From contig JAADDZ010000004.1 of assembly GCA_013153635.1 (NCBI GenBank), positions 1-15,576 on the forward strand: a stretch of DNA of 15,576 nt, in the 5' to 3' direction. Numbering within the stretch: position 1 is the stretch's first letter; each line of letters starts with the position of its first letter. The notes beneath the pieces were generated by a model. That model saw nothing but the letters and a program-made list of their open reading frames with translations, searched no databases and had not been told where the DNA came from. Shown piece after piece: positions 7,259-13,945 of the stretch. A program made the position numbers and the translations under genes. The stretch is from Aquificota bacterium (GTDB lineage: Bacteria > Aquificota > Aquificia > Aquificales > Hydrogenothermaceae).

Positions 7259-7289
7259 TTGACAAATCTACTTTTAAATCACATACTAT
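7259..7289 (+). promoter_or_regulatory. Candidate csp promoter
   Basis: A perfect TTGACA at 7259-7264 is followed by CATACT at 7282-7287 (17-base spacer) or TACTAT at 7284-7289 (19-base spacer). Transcription would start near 7295 and leave a leader of roughly 45 bases before the GTG start. Two further TTGACA copies lie upstream at 7208-7213 and 7217-7222 without good -10 partners. Confidence 0.45.
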
Positions 7290-7340
7290 TGACTGGAATT
7301 TGAATAATCAAAATTTAACAATGTTAGGAGGTTGTTTGTC

Positions 7341-7550
7341 GTGCGTGTCACAGGTACAGTAAAATGGTTCGATTCAAAGAAAGGTTTTGGTTTTATCACA
7401 AAAGATGATGACCAAACTGACGTTTTCGTTCACTTCTCTGCCATAGAAGGAAAAGGGTTCAAAAATCTAGAAGAAGGCGAAAGAGTAGAGTTCGAAATAG
7501 TTCAAGAAGAAAAAGGACCTAGAGCCCAAAACGTAAAAAAGATTCAATAA
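7341..7550 (+). CDS. csp: Cold-shock-domain RNA-binding protein
   Basis: A single cold-shock domain (OB fold) that binds single-stranded RNA/DNA and acts as an RNA chaperone. From the GTG at 7341 the protein has 69 residues, the usual size. It starts with GTVKWF and shows RNP1 KGFGFI and RNP2 VFVHF, with the final strand GPRAQNV. A longer frame opens at a TTG at 7332, but that codon touches the AGGAGG at 7326-7331, whereas the GTG is nine bases from it, so the GTG is the likely start. The gene is divergent from moaA and ends just before a hairpin terminator. The name csp does not imply cold induction; many homologues are constitutive. Confidence 0.95.
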   Translation: MRVTGTVKWFDSKKGFGFITKDDDQTDVFVHFSAIEGKGFKNLEEGERVEFEIVQEEKGPRAQNVKKIQ

Positions 7551-7555
7551 TCTTT

Positions 7556-7578
7556 AAGACCCGATTTCTTCGGGTCTT
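7556..7578. terminator. Hairpin terminator shared by csp and purH
   Basis: AAGACCCGA (7556-7564) and TCGGGTCTT (7570-7578) form a perfect 9-bp stem with a five-base loop, six bases after the csp stop and 12 bases beyond the purH stop on the other strand. The trailing T-tract is short in both directions. Its place between convergent genes suggests that it serves both. Confidence 0.75.
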
Positions 7579-7589
7579 TCATTAATATA

Positions 7590-9134
7590 TCAATGTTTAA
7601 AATGTCTCATATTAGTAAAAATCATAGCCATATCATTTTCGTCACAAGCTTGTATCACCTCTTCATCTCTAATTGAGCCTCCGGGCTGGATAACCGCTGT
7701 AATTCCATGCTTAGATGCAATATCTATGCTATCTCTAAAAGGAAAGAATGCTTCTGATGCCAAAACAGCTCCATTTAAATCAAAATTAAACTCCTTTGCC
7801 TTTTTTATAGCAGTATCTAAACTATCAACCCTTGAAGTTTGACCGGGACCTATACCTAAGGTTCTTTTGTCTTTTACGATAACAACAGAATTTGATTTTA
7901 CGTGTTTTACCACTTTGTAAGCAAAAATCAAATCTTCTAGCTCTCTTTCCGTTGGTTTTCTCTTTGTTACCATTTCCAAATTTTGATACAGAGCCAAATC
8001 TCTATCTTGAACAAGCATTCCGCCGCTAATCCTTCTAAAATCTAACCCTTTTAACCCTTTTTCAAAATCTTTAATCTTAACGATTCTAAGATTCTTTTTC
8101 TTTGATTTTAAAAATTCTAAAGCCTCATCTTCTAAATTTGGTACTACTAGCACTTCAAGGAATACTTTTGACAACTCTTTTGCAGTTTCTAAATCTAAAG
8201 TCTTGTTAAAAGCAACAATTCCTCCATAAGCAGACTTTGGGTCTGTATTAAAAGCTTTTATGTATGCCTCTTTTAATGTTTCTCCAGTAGCTACTCCACA
8301 AGGATTATTGTGTTTTACAACAACTGATGTAATTTCTTCAAACTCTTTTATAAGAGTAACAGCCGCATCAACATCTAGATAGTTGTTAAAAGACATCTGT
8401 TTCCCGTGAAGTATGTAAGAACCACTTATAGATGTTCCTGTTTCTACTGGAGAAATATATAAACTCGCCTCTTGATGAGGATTTTCTCCATATCTAAGCT
8501 GTTCTTTTTTTCTAACAGGTATAGAAAACTCTTGCGGGAACTTTTCATTAATATCAAATTTTTCATTTAAAACAGAAGCAATAACACTATCATAAAAAGC
8601 TGTATGTCTAAAAGCCTTTAGAGCAAGCCTTTTTTTGGTATCTAGAGAAGTTTCTCCTCTTTGTTCAAGTTCTTCTATAACTAGAGCATAATCTTCCGGA
8701 TTTACAATCACTGTAACAAATTTAAAATTTTTAGCAGAGGCTCTTACCATAGCAGGACCGCCAATATCTATATTCTCTATAATTTCATCAAGACTAGCTC
8801 CTTTTTTAACTGTCTGTTCAAAAGGATATAGGTTTATAGCAACAATATCTATAGGCTCTATATTTTGATGTTCTAATTGAGTCATAAATTCAGGATTATC
8901 TCTAACCGCTAGCAAAGCTCCATGAATCTTGGGGTGTAAAGTTTTAACTCTACCTCCCATTATTTCAGGAAAACCTGTAATATCAGACACTTCTGTTACT
9001 GGAACTCCTTTTTCTTTTAAAACTTTTGCTGTACCTGATGATGAAATAATCTCATATCCCAAATCTACCAATTTTTTAGCAAACTCTACTATCCCTGTTT
9101 TATCATAAACAGATAACAAAGCCCTTTTGCCCAT
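7590..9134 (-). CDS. purH: Bifunctional AICAR transformylase / IMP cyclohydrolase PurH
   Basis: PurH performs the last two steps of purine synthesis: formyl transfer from 10-formyl-THF to AICAR, then ring closure to IMP. The 514-residue length is normal. The N-terminal MGS-like cyclohydrolase domain (about 1-140) has SVYDKTG, SSSGTAK and GGRVKTLHPKIHG at 60-72. The C-terminal transformylase domain includes RYGENPHQ at 214-221, the catalytic-site KHNNPCG at 274-280, and a C-terminal RHFKH. The ATG has GAGGAT at 9146-9141, six bases upstream. A TATAAT lies upstream in the 51-base gap after tatD. No other pur genes are in the window. Confidence 0.98.
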   Translation of the reverse strand: MGKRALLSVYDKTGIVEFAKKLVDLGYEIISSSGTAKVLKEKGVPVTEVSDITGFPEIMGGRVKTLHPKIHGALLAVRDNPEFMTQLEHQNIEPIDIVAINLYPFEQTVKKGASLDEIIENIDIGGPAMVRASAKNFKFVTVIVNPEDYALVIEELEQRGETSLDTKKRLALKAFRHTAFYDSVIASVLNEKFDINEKFPQEFSIPVRKKEQLRYGENPHQEASLYISPVETGTSISGSYILHGKQMSFNNYLDVDAAVTLIKEFEEITSVVVKHNNPCGVATGETLKEAYIKAFNTDPKSAYGGIVAFNKTLDLETAKELSKVFLEVLVVPNLEDEALEFLKSKKKNLRIVKIKDFEKGLKGLDFRRISGGMLVQDRDLALYQNLEMVTKRKPTERELEDLIFAYKVVKHVKSNSVVIVKDKRTLGIGPGQTSRVDSLDTAIKKAKEFNFDLNGAVLASEAFFPFRDSIDIASKHGITAVIQPGGSIRDEEVIQACDENDMAMIFTNMRHFKH

Positions 9135-9169
9135 TAATTTATCCTCACAAAATAGAATGTAATTTAGTA

Positions 9170-9175
9170 ATTATA
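9170..9175 (-). promoter_or_regulatory. Candidate internal -10 element for purH
   Basis: A perfect TATAAT on the minus strand lies 35 bases upstream of the purH ATG, in the gap after the tatD stop. No clear -35 is seen; the corresponding position falls in the tatD 3' end. It may supplement read-through from tatD. Confidence 0.35.
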
Positions 9176-9185
9176 CCTTTAGAGT

Positions 9186-9959
9186 CTAAGCAAGAGAAAG
9201 AGCCTTTTCTTCCAGCTTGAAAACTTTTTTTGCATTACTTTGTATTACTTTTTCTAGAGTTTCTTTATCTATATTCAGCAAATTAGCTACATACTCCAAA
9301 ATATAAAAGATATTAGATGGTTTATTTGGTCTGCCTCTCACTACTTGAGGAGACAAAAAAGGACTATCTGTCTCTAGAAGGAGCCTATCCAAAGGAACCC
9401 TTTTTAAGACATTTCTCAAATTTTCAGCCTTTGGGTAAGTAACATTTCCAGCAAAAGAAATATAAAACCCCATATCAACACAGTTTTCCATCATCTCCAT
9501 ATCACCACCAAAACAATGGATAATCCCACGAGAACTATAAGGAGCAAATTTTTTTAGTATCATTTCTGTATCTCTATTTGCATCTCTAGAATGCACAACC
9601 AAAGGCAAATCTAACTCCTTTGCTAGCTGTATCTGTTTTTCAAAAAAATCAATCTGTCTATCCTTTGGAGTTATATCTCTATAGTAATCTAAACCTGTTT
9701 CTCCAATAGCTACAACTTTTTTATGAGTAAGAGCAAGATTCTTTAGCCAATTAATATCTGTTTCTGTTACATCATTTACATCATAAGGGTGAAAGCCTAT
9801 CGATACATAAACATTTTTATATGTATCTGCTAACTTTAGAGCCTTTGGTATTTCTTCTTTATCACAACCTATAGTTATAATATAGTCTAACTTCTCAACA
9901 CTCTCCTTTAAATCTTCTTCTTTCTTTAGCATATCCAGATGACAATGCGTATCTATCAT
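9186..9959 (-). CDS. tatD: TatD-family metal-dependent DNase
   Basis: TatD proteins are TIM-barrel metal-dependent hydrolases with 3'-5' exonuclease or deoxyribonuclease activity, implicated in DNA repair or quality control. All the expected metal ligands are present in 257 residues: HCH at 5-7 in the first strand, Glu87 in GETGLDYYRD, His123 in VVHSRDA, His148 in IIHCFGG and Asp198 in ETDSPFL. The length is typical. The ATG has AAGGAG at 9975-9970, ten bases upstream, directly preceded by a small hairpin. The gene is divergent from the carboxyltransferase gene and lies upstream of purH. The metG-tatD pairing common elsewhere is not seen here. Confidence 0.93.
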   Translation of the reverse strand: MIDTHCHLDMLKKEEDLKESVEKLDYIITIGCDKEEIPKALKLADTYKNVYVSIGFHPYDVNDVTETDINWLKNLALTHKKVVAIGETGLDYYRDITPKDRQIDFFEKQIQLAKELDLPLVVHSRDANRDTEMILKKFAPYSSRGIIHCFGGDMEMMENCVDMGFYISFAGNVTYPKAENLRNVLKRVPLDRLLLETDSPFLSPQVVRGRPNKPSNIFYILEYVANLLNIDKETLEKVIQSNAKKVFKLEEKALSLA

Positions 9960-9974
9960 AACTGTTACTCTCCT

Positions 9975-9992
9975 TAAAGATTTTTATCTTTA
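9975..9992. repeat. Palindrome in the divergent tatD/carboxylase promoter region
   Basis: TAAAGAT (9975-9981) and ATCTTTA (9986-9992) are perfect inverted copies around TTTT. On the tatD transcript the stem ends exactly where the Shine-Dalgarno sequence begins; on the other strand it sits just upstream of the carboxyltransferase -10. It could be an operator or a short RNA hairpin that affects tatD translation. Confidence 0.35.
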
Positions 9993-9995
9993 TAG

Positions 9996-10001
9996 TATAA
10001 T
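9996..10001 (+). promoter_or_regulatory. Candidate -10 element for the carboxyltransferase gene
   Basis: A perfect TATAAT lies 46 bases before the ATG. The -35 is poor (TTAAAG with a 16-base spacer). On the opposite strand the overlapping TATACT at 9999-9994 could be a tatD -10, so the two promoters may overlap. Confidence 0.4.
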
Positions 10002-10047
10002 ATATCAAACTCATATATCTTCTAATCCTAAGCAAGCGAGGTAAATA

Positions 10048-11889
10048 ATGGGAAAAACTATACAGTTTACAGATGTTACTCTAAGAGACGGTCATCAAAG
10101 TCTACTAGCAACAAGAGTTAGAACCGAAGATTTGGTACCCGCCGCAGAAAAATTAGACAAAGCTGGTTTTTGGTCTTTAGAAGTTTGGGGAGGAGCAACC
10201 TTTGATGTATGTTTACGATACCTAAAAGAAGACCCATGGGAAAGATTGAGAAAAATTAGAGAAGTAGTTAAAAACACAAAATTAGAAATGTTACTAAGAG
10301 GTCAAAATGTAGTTGGATATAGAAATTACCCTGATGACGTTGTAGAGGCTTTTGTAAGAAAAGCCGCAGATAACGGTATAGATGTATTTAGAATCTTTGA
10401 TGCCTTAAACGACGTAAGAAATATGGAAGTAGCCATAAGCGTAGCAAAAGAAGAAGGGAAAATAGTAAAAGGAGTCTTATCCTATACGATAAGCCCTGTA
10501 CATACAGTAGATTATTTCGTAAATGTAGCCAAACAGTTAAGAGACTTGGGAGTAGACATCATAAGTATAAAAGACCAAGCTGGAATATTGTCCCCAAAAA
10601 TCGCCTATGAACTTGTAACTAGACTTAAAGAAGAAGTTAAACTACCAGTCCATATACACGCTCAAACCACAGCCGCAATGGCAGAAATGACATATCTAAA
10701 AGGGGTAGAAGCTGGAGCAGACATTATAGATACAGATGTGTCCACTATGTCATGGCTCACAGCACACCCTGCAAACGAAACAATGGTATATGTATTAAAA
10801 GAGTTTGGTTATGAGATAGATATAGATGTAGACCTTGTACACGAAGTCGCAGAATACTTCAAAGAAGTTAGAAAAAAATACAAAAAATACGATACCGCAG
10901 ACAAATGGCCTGATTCACAAGTGCTTATCCACCAAATACCCGGAGGTATGATGTCTAACTTTATAAACCAACTAAAAGAAAATGATGCCCTTGACAAACT
11001 AGACGAAGTAAAAAAAGAAGTAGCACTAGTAAGAGAAGACTTAGGGTATCCACCTTTGGTAACTCCAACTAGTCAAATAGTAGGAACACAAGCACTTCTA
11101 AATGTCCTACAAGGAGAAAGATACAAAATAGTGACAAAAGAAACCAAAGACTATGTAAAAGGTCTGTACGGTAGACCTCCTGCACCAATAAAACCAGAAA
11201 TAATTAAAAAAATAATAGGAGATGAACAACCAATCCAAGTTAGACCTGCTGACCTTCTCGAACCAGAGCTAGAAAAATGTGAAAAGGAAGCCAAAGAAGC
11301 AGGAGCAAGAAACTTTGAAGATATACTATCTTACTGTTTATTTCCACAAGTAGCAAAAGAATTCTTCGAATGGAGAGAAAAATTTGAAAAAGGAGAAGCT
11401 CTACCACCAGAAATAGAAGAAATTACAGAAGAAGACTGTGTAACGACAGCACCAATCGAATTTTATATAACTATACACGGAGAACAATACCATGTACAGA
11501 TAGCTGGAGTAGGAAGCCCAGTAGAAGGAGGCAAGCCGTACTTTATAAGAATAGATGGTAGATTAGAAGAAACATTAGTACAACCAATAAGAGAGATAGA
11601 AGTAGGAGAAACTGTTGAGAGTATCCCTTCAGAAGGAATAATAGGAGGAAAGAGACCAAAAGCGGTAGATATGGGAGATGTTAGCTCACCAATGCCGGGG
11701 AAAGTAGTATCCCTAAAAGTAAGTCCCGGAGACAAAGTTAAAAAAGGTGATGTACTCCTTGTAATAGAAGCGATGAAAATGGAAAACGAAATCCATTCAC
11801 CAATCGACGGAACAGTAGGAGAAATCTATGTTAGAGAAGGAGACCAGATAAATCCTGAAGAATGTTTAATAAAAATAATACCAGACTAA
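10048..11889 (+). CDS. Biotin-dependent carboxyltransferase subunit (PycB / OadA / 2-oxoglutarate carboxylase type)
   Basis: A 613-residue protein that joins a carboxyltransferase to its biotin carrier. The DRE-TIM/HMGL-like barrel (about 1-280) has TLRDGHQS with Asp14, Lys175 in SIKDQAG (the carboxylated lysine) and His202/His204 in HIHAQTT, the metal site of this family. A conserved carboxylase domain follows (about 290-470), then a linker and a C-terminal biotinyl domain with AMKM at 575-578. Lys577 is the biotin site, 36 residues from the end. It would carboxylate pyruvate or 2-oxoglutarate together with a separate biotin carboxylase subunit, or decarboxylate oxaloacetate. The segment VSTMSWLTAHPANETM (231-246) looks more OadA-like than PycB-like. 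No biotin carboxylase gene or sodium-pump subunit (OadB/G) is in the window, so the substrate stays open. The ATG has GCGAGGT six bases upstream. The stop overlaps murI. Confidence 0.9.
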   Translation: MGKTIQFTDVTLRDGHQSLLATRVRTEDLVPAAEKLDKAGFWSLEVWGGATFDVCLRYLKEDPWERLRKIREVVKNTKLEMLLRGQNVVGYRNYPDDVVEAFVRKAADNGIDVFRIFDALNDVRNMEVAISVAKEEGKIVKGVLSYTISPVHTVDYFVNVAKQLRDLGVDIISIKDQAGILSPKIAYELVTRLKEEVKLPVHIHAQTTAAMAEMTYLKGVEAGADIIDTDVSTMSWLTAHPANETMVYVLKEFGYEIDIDVDLVHEVAEYFKEVRKKYKKYDTADKWPDSQVLIHQIPGGMMSNFINQLKENDALDKLDEVKKEVALVREDLGYPPLVTPTSQIVGTQALLNVLQGERYKIVTKETKDYVKGLYGRPPAPIKPEIIKKIIGDEQPIQVRPADLLEPELEKCEKEAKEAGARNFEDILSYCLFPQVAKEFFEWREKFEKGEALPPEIEEITEEDCVTTAPIEFYITIHGEQYHVQIAGVGSPVEGGKPYFIRIDGRLEETLVQPIREIEVGETVESIPSEGIIGGKRPKAVDMGDVSSPMPGKVVSLKVSPGDKVKKGDVLLVIEAMKMENEIHSPIDGTVGEIYVREGDQINPEECLIKIIPD

Positions 11890-12665
11890 ATCTTACATAG
11901 CTCTGACAGTTCTATTTTTTCTATTTTACTGTCAGCTAATAGTAACTTTTCAAACTTTTTAAAAGAGGAGGATAAATCTGTAAAAAATATCCTTCTTGTC
12001 CCCTTCTCCTCCTTACTACAAAAAGGCTTTATCTTATCTATAATCGCCTTAGACGAATCAACAATCTTCAAATTAGGATACACACTAGAAATCGTATCCT
12101 TTAACAAAGGATAATGAGTACACCCAAGAATCAAAGTATCAATCCCAAAATCAACCAACTCTTGTAAGTACTCTTTAACCATAAGATAAGTAACCGGGTG
12201 TTCTATCATGCCCTCCTCAACAAGAGGAACAAACAAAGGACAAGGCTTTTGATATACATCTACATTACAATCTCTTTTCAAAATTTCACTTCTATAAGAA
12301 TTACTATTTATAGTAGCGTAAGTACCTATAACCCCAACTTTTCTATTTGTAGAAACCTCTAACGCCGCCTCAACACCGGGTTCTACCACCCCAATAACAG
12401 GAATATCAAAATAATTCTTTAAGACCTCTAAAGCATAGGAAGATGCTGTATTACAAGCTACAACTAAAACATCTATCCTAAATCTCTCGTAAAGATAAGA
12501 AGCACATTCAAGACTATACCTTATAATAGTTTCTTTAGATTTGTTCCCATAAGGAACTCGAGCAGAATCACCAAGATAATAGATGTCTACCTGTGGAAAA
12601 ATCTGTGAAATACTCTGAAAAACAGTTAAACCACCTACCCCAGAATCAAAAATTCCAATAGACAA
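11886..12665 (-). CDS. murI: Glutamate racemase MurI
   Basis: MurI interconverts L- and D-glutamate and supplies D-Glu for peptidoglycan. The 259-residue protein has the expected IFDSGVGGLTV with Asp7, YLGDSARVPYG at 30-40, the first catalytic cysteine Cys71 in VVACNTAS and the second, Cys182, in LGCTHYPLL. Both cysteines are intact. The start is TTG at 12665, four bases after the rsfS stop, with only a weak GGGTAG ribosome site, so translation is probably coupled to rsfS. It is the last gene of the rng-bamD-rsfS cluster. Its TAG overlaps the stop region of the convergent carboxyltransferase gene by four bases. Confidence 0.96.
   Translation of the reverse strand: MSIGIFDSGVGGLTVFQSISQIFPQVDIYYLGDSARVPYGNKSKETIIRYSLECASYLYERFRIDVLVVACNTASSYALEVLKNYFDIPVIGVVEPGVEAALEVSTNRKVGVIGTYATINSNSYRSEILKRDCNVDVYQKPCPLFVPLVEEGMIEHPVTYLMVKEYLQELVDFGIDTLILGCTHYPLLKDTISSVYPNLKIVDSSKAIIDKIKPFCSKEEKGTRRIFFTDLSSSFKKFEKLLLADSKIEKIELSELCKI
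11899..11937. terminator. Long-loop inverted repeat at the end of the convergent carboxylase/murI pair
   Basis: CTGACAGT (11903-11910) and ACTGTCAG (11928-11935) form a perfect 8-bp stem with a T-rich 17-base loop; AG/CT pairing outside a two-base bulge extends it. It starts just after the carboxyltransferase stop but lies inside the murI coding end. It could slow or stop plus-strand transcripts, but there is no T-tract after it. Confidence 0.3.
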
Positions 12666-12669
12666 CTAT

Positions 12670-13038
12670 CTACCCACTACTAGAATTTACCTTTGTTTTA
12701 GGAGCATCAGCCCACAACCATTCTAACTGATAATAATCTCTAACCTCTGGTAAAAACACATTTACCATAATGTCTCCCAAATCAATAGCAATCCATCTAC
12801 CTTCAGAATAACCTTCAACATGAAAAGGCTCAATATCACTATCCTTTAGACTCTTTACAATCTCATCTACAATAGCTTGCGTATGGACAGGAACAGTACC
12901 AGAAACTATAACCATATAATCCATAATAGGATTAACTTTCCCAATCTCCAAAACAACAATATCTTCTCCTTTTTTATCGCTAGCCGCCTTAACAATCTTA
13001 TTTAAGATGTCTGTAGACTCATTATTTTTTATGCTCAT
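12670..13038 (-). CDS. rsfS: Ribosomal silencing factor RsfS
   Basis: RsfS (YbeB/DUF143) binds ribosomal protein uL14 and blocks joining of the subunits when nutrients are scarce. Family marks include GEDIVVLEIGKVNPIMDYMVIVSG, HTQAIVDEIVKSL, the HVEGYSEGRWIAIDLGDIMVNVF core and the RDYYQLEWLW end. The open frame runs up to an ATG at 13062, but the extra N-terminal residues lie inside bamD and exceed the usual length. I prefer the ATG at 13038 (122 residues); 13047 is also possible, with a GGAAA upstream. None has a strong ribosome site. It overlaps the bamD 3' end and runs directly into murI. RsfS is commonly next to nadD elsewhere; that gene is not seen here. Confidence 0.93.
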   Translation of the reverse strand: MSIKNNESTDILNKIVKAASDKKGEDIVVLEIGKVNPIMDYMVIVSGTVPVHTQAIVDEIVKSLKDSDIEPFHVEGYSEGRWIAIDLGDIMVNVFLPEVRDYYQLEWLWADAPKTKVNSSSG

Positions 13039-13945
13039 CTGATTCATCTTCAAAATTTCCATATTTTTTCAATAAATCCTCAATATTCCTTCTATACTTA
13101 GACTTTGGATACATTTTATATGCATTTTTCAAAATAGCAATAGCCCTCTGCTTTCCTTCTTTAATCCTATTTTCAAGAATATTAAGATGTTCTACCAAAA
13201 GGTTCTTTCTATTTAAAAGAATATTCTTTTTATCAACATCAGTCTCTTTAGAGATTTTTTCCTCTAAAGCAGAAATCTTTTTTTTATAAAGCTGTATCTC
13301 TTTCTTATACTGCTTTTCCACATTCAAAAGATTTTGAGCAATCTTAAACTCAATATAAGACTTATCTATATAATCAGTAAATTCATCATAAACAAAATTA
13401 TAATAAACAGATGCAGAATAAGGCTTCCCAAGATTTTCGTACAACTTAGCTATAAAAATATAATGCTTCGCCTCCTTTCTTTTAGCTTTATCTATAATTT
13501 CCTTAGCTTTATCTGCATACTCACTAAAAGGATAATTATCAATAAGTTCCCTAGCCTTTTCTTCTGCCTTTCGAACATAAGTTAAATCTCTATCAGCAGA
13601 CGGAGAAATCTCCAAATAAGATACAGCTAGTTTATACAAAGCTTCAGGAACTTTTGGAGAAGTAGGATACAAAGATATAAACTCTTCAAACTCCACTATC
13701 GCATCAACATACATCTTCAATTTAAAATATGTATCTGCTAGAGCAAACTTAGCCTCGATAATATCTTGAGGAGTAGCACCCTTAGATTTATAAATAGCTT
13801 CTTTTAGATAATCCTTAGCTTCCTTATAATTTTGCGATTCATAAGCCTTTAAACCCTTATTTAACAAATCCTTTGTATACTTCGTCTTTTCTGAACAAGA
13901 AAAAATAAAAACAAACAACACAAAAACAGTAAAAATTTTCAGCAT
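13022..13945 (-). CDS. bamD: Outer-membrane assembly lipoprotein BamD-like (TPR)
   Basis: A 307-residue lipoprotein likely to be the BamD subunit of the BAM complex, which inserts beta-barrel proteins into the outer membrane. An N-terminal hydrophobic signal (residues 2-16) ends at Cys17 in IFSC, a lipobox-like site. TPR helices run from about 28 to 205, with the BamD-type DRDLTYVRKAEEKARELIDNYP-like segment at about 118-139 and a repeat containing AKHYIFIAKLYENLGKPYSA. A Lys/Glu-rich coiled coil (about 205-265) follows and then a last TPR-like helix pair, an extension beyond classic BamD (about 245 residues). The ATG overlaps the rng stop (TAATG), so translation is coupled to rng. Its end overlaps the rsfS N-terminal region. 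A YbgF/CpoB-like TPR protein is an alternative but less likely. Confidence 0.8.
   Translation of the reverse strand: MLKIFTVFVLFVFIFSCSEKTKYTKDLLNKGLKAYESQNYKEAKDYLKEAIYKSKGATPQDIIEAKFALADTYFKLKMYVDAIVEFEEFISLYPTSPKVPEALYKLAVSYLEISPSADRDLTYVRKAEEKARELIDNYPFSEYADKAKEIIDKAKRKEAKHYIFIAKLYENLGKPYSASVYYNFVYDEFTDYIDKSYIEFKIAQNLLNVEKQYKKEIQLYKKKISALEEKISKETDVDKKNILLNRKNLLVEHLNILENRIKEGKQRAIAILKNAYKMYPKSKYRRNIEDLLKKYGNFEDESDEHKK

Noticed and set aside
7321-7362. A 13-codon ATG frame overlapping the csp start, possible leader peptide
   Set aside because: No ribosome site precedes its ATG, and its second codons are the csp Shine-Dalgarno sequence itself.
10925-10933. TTATCCACC as a second DnaA box
   Set aside because: A lone one-mismatch site in the middle of the carboxyltransferase coding region with no cluster around it.
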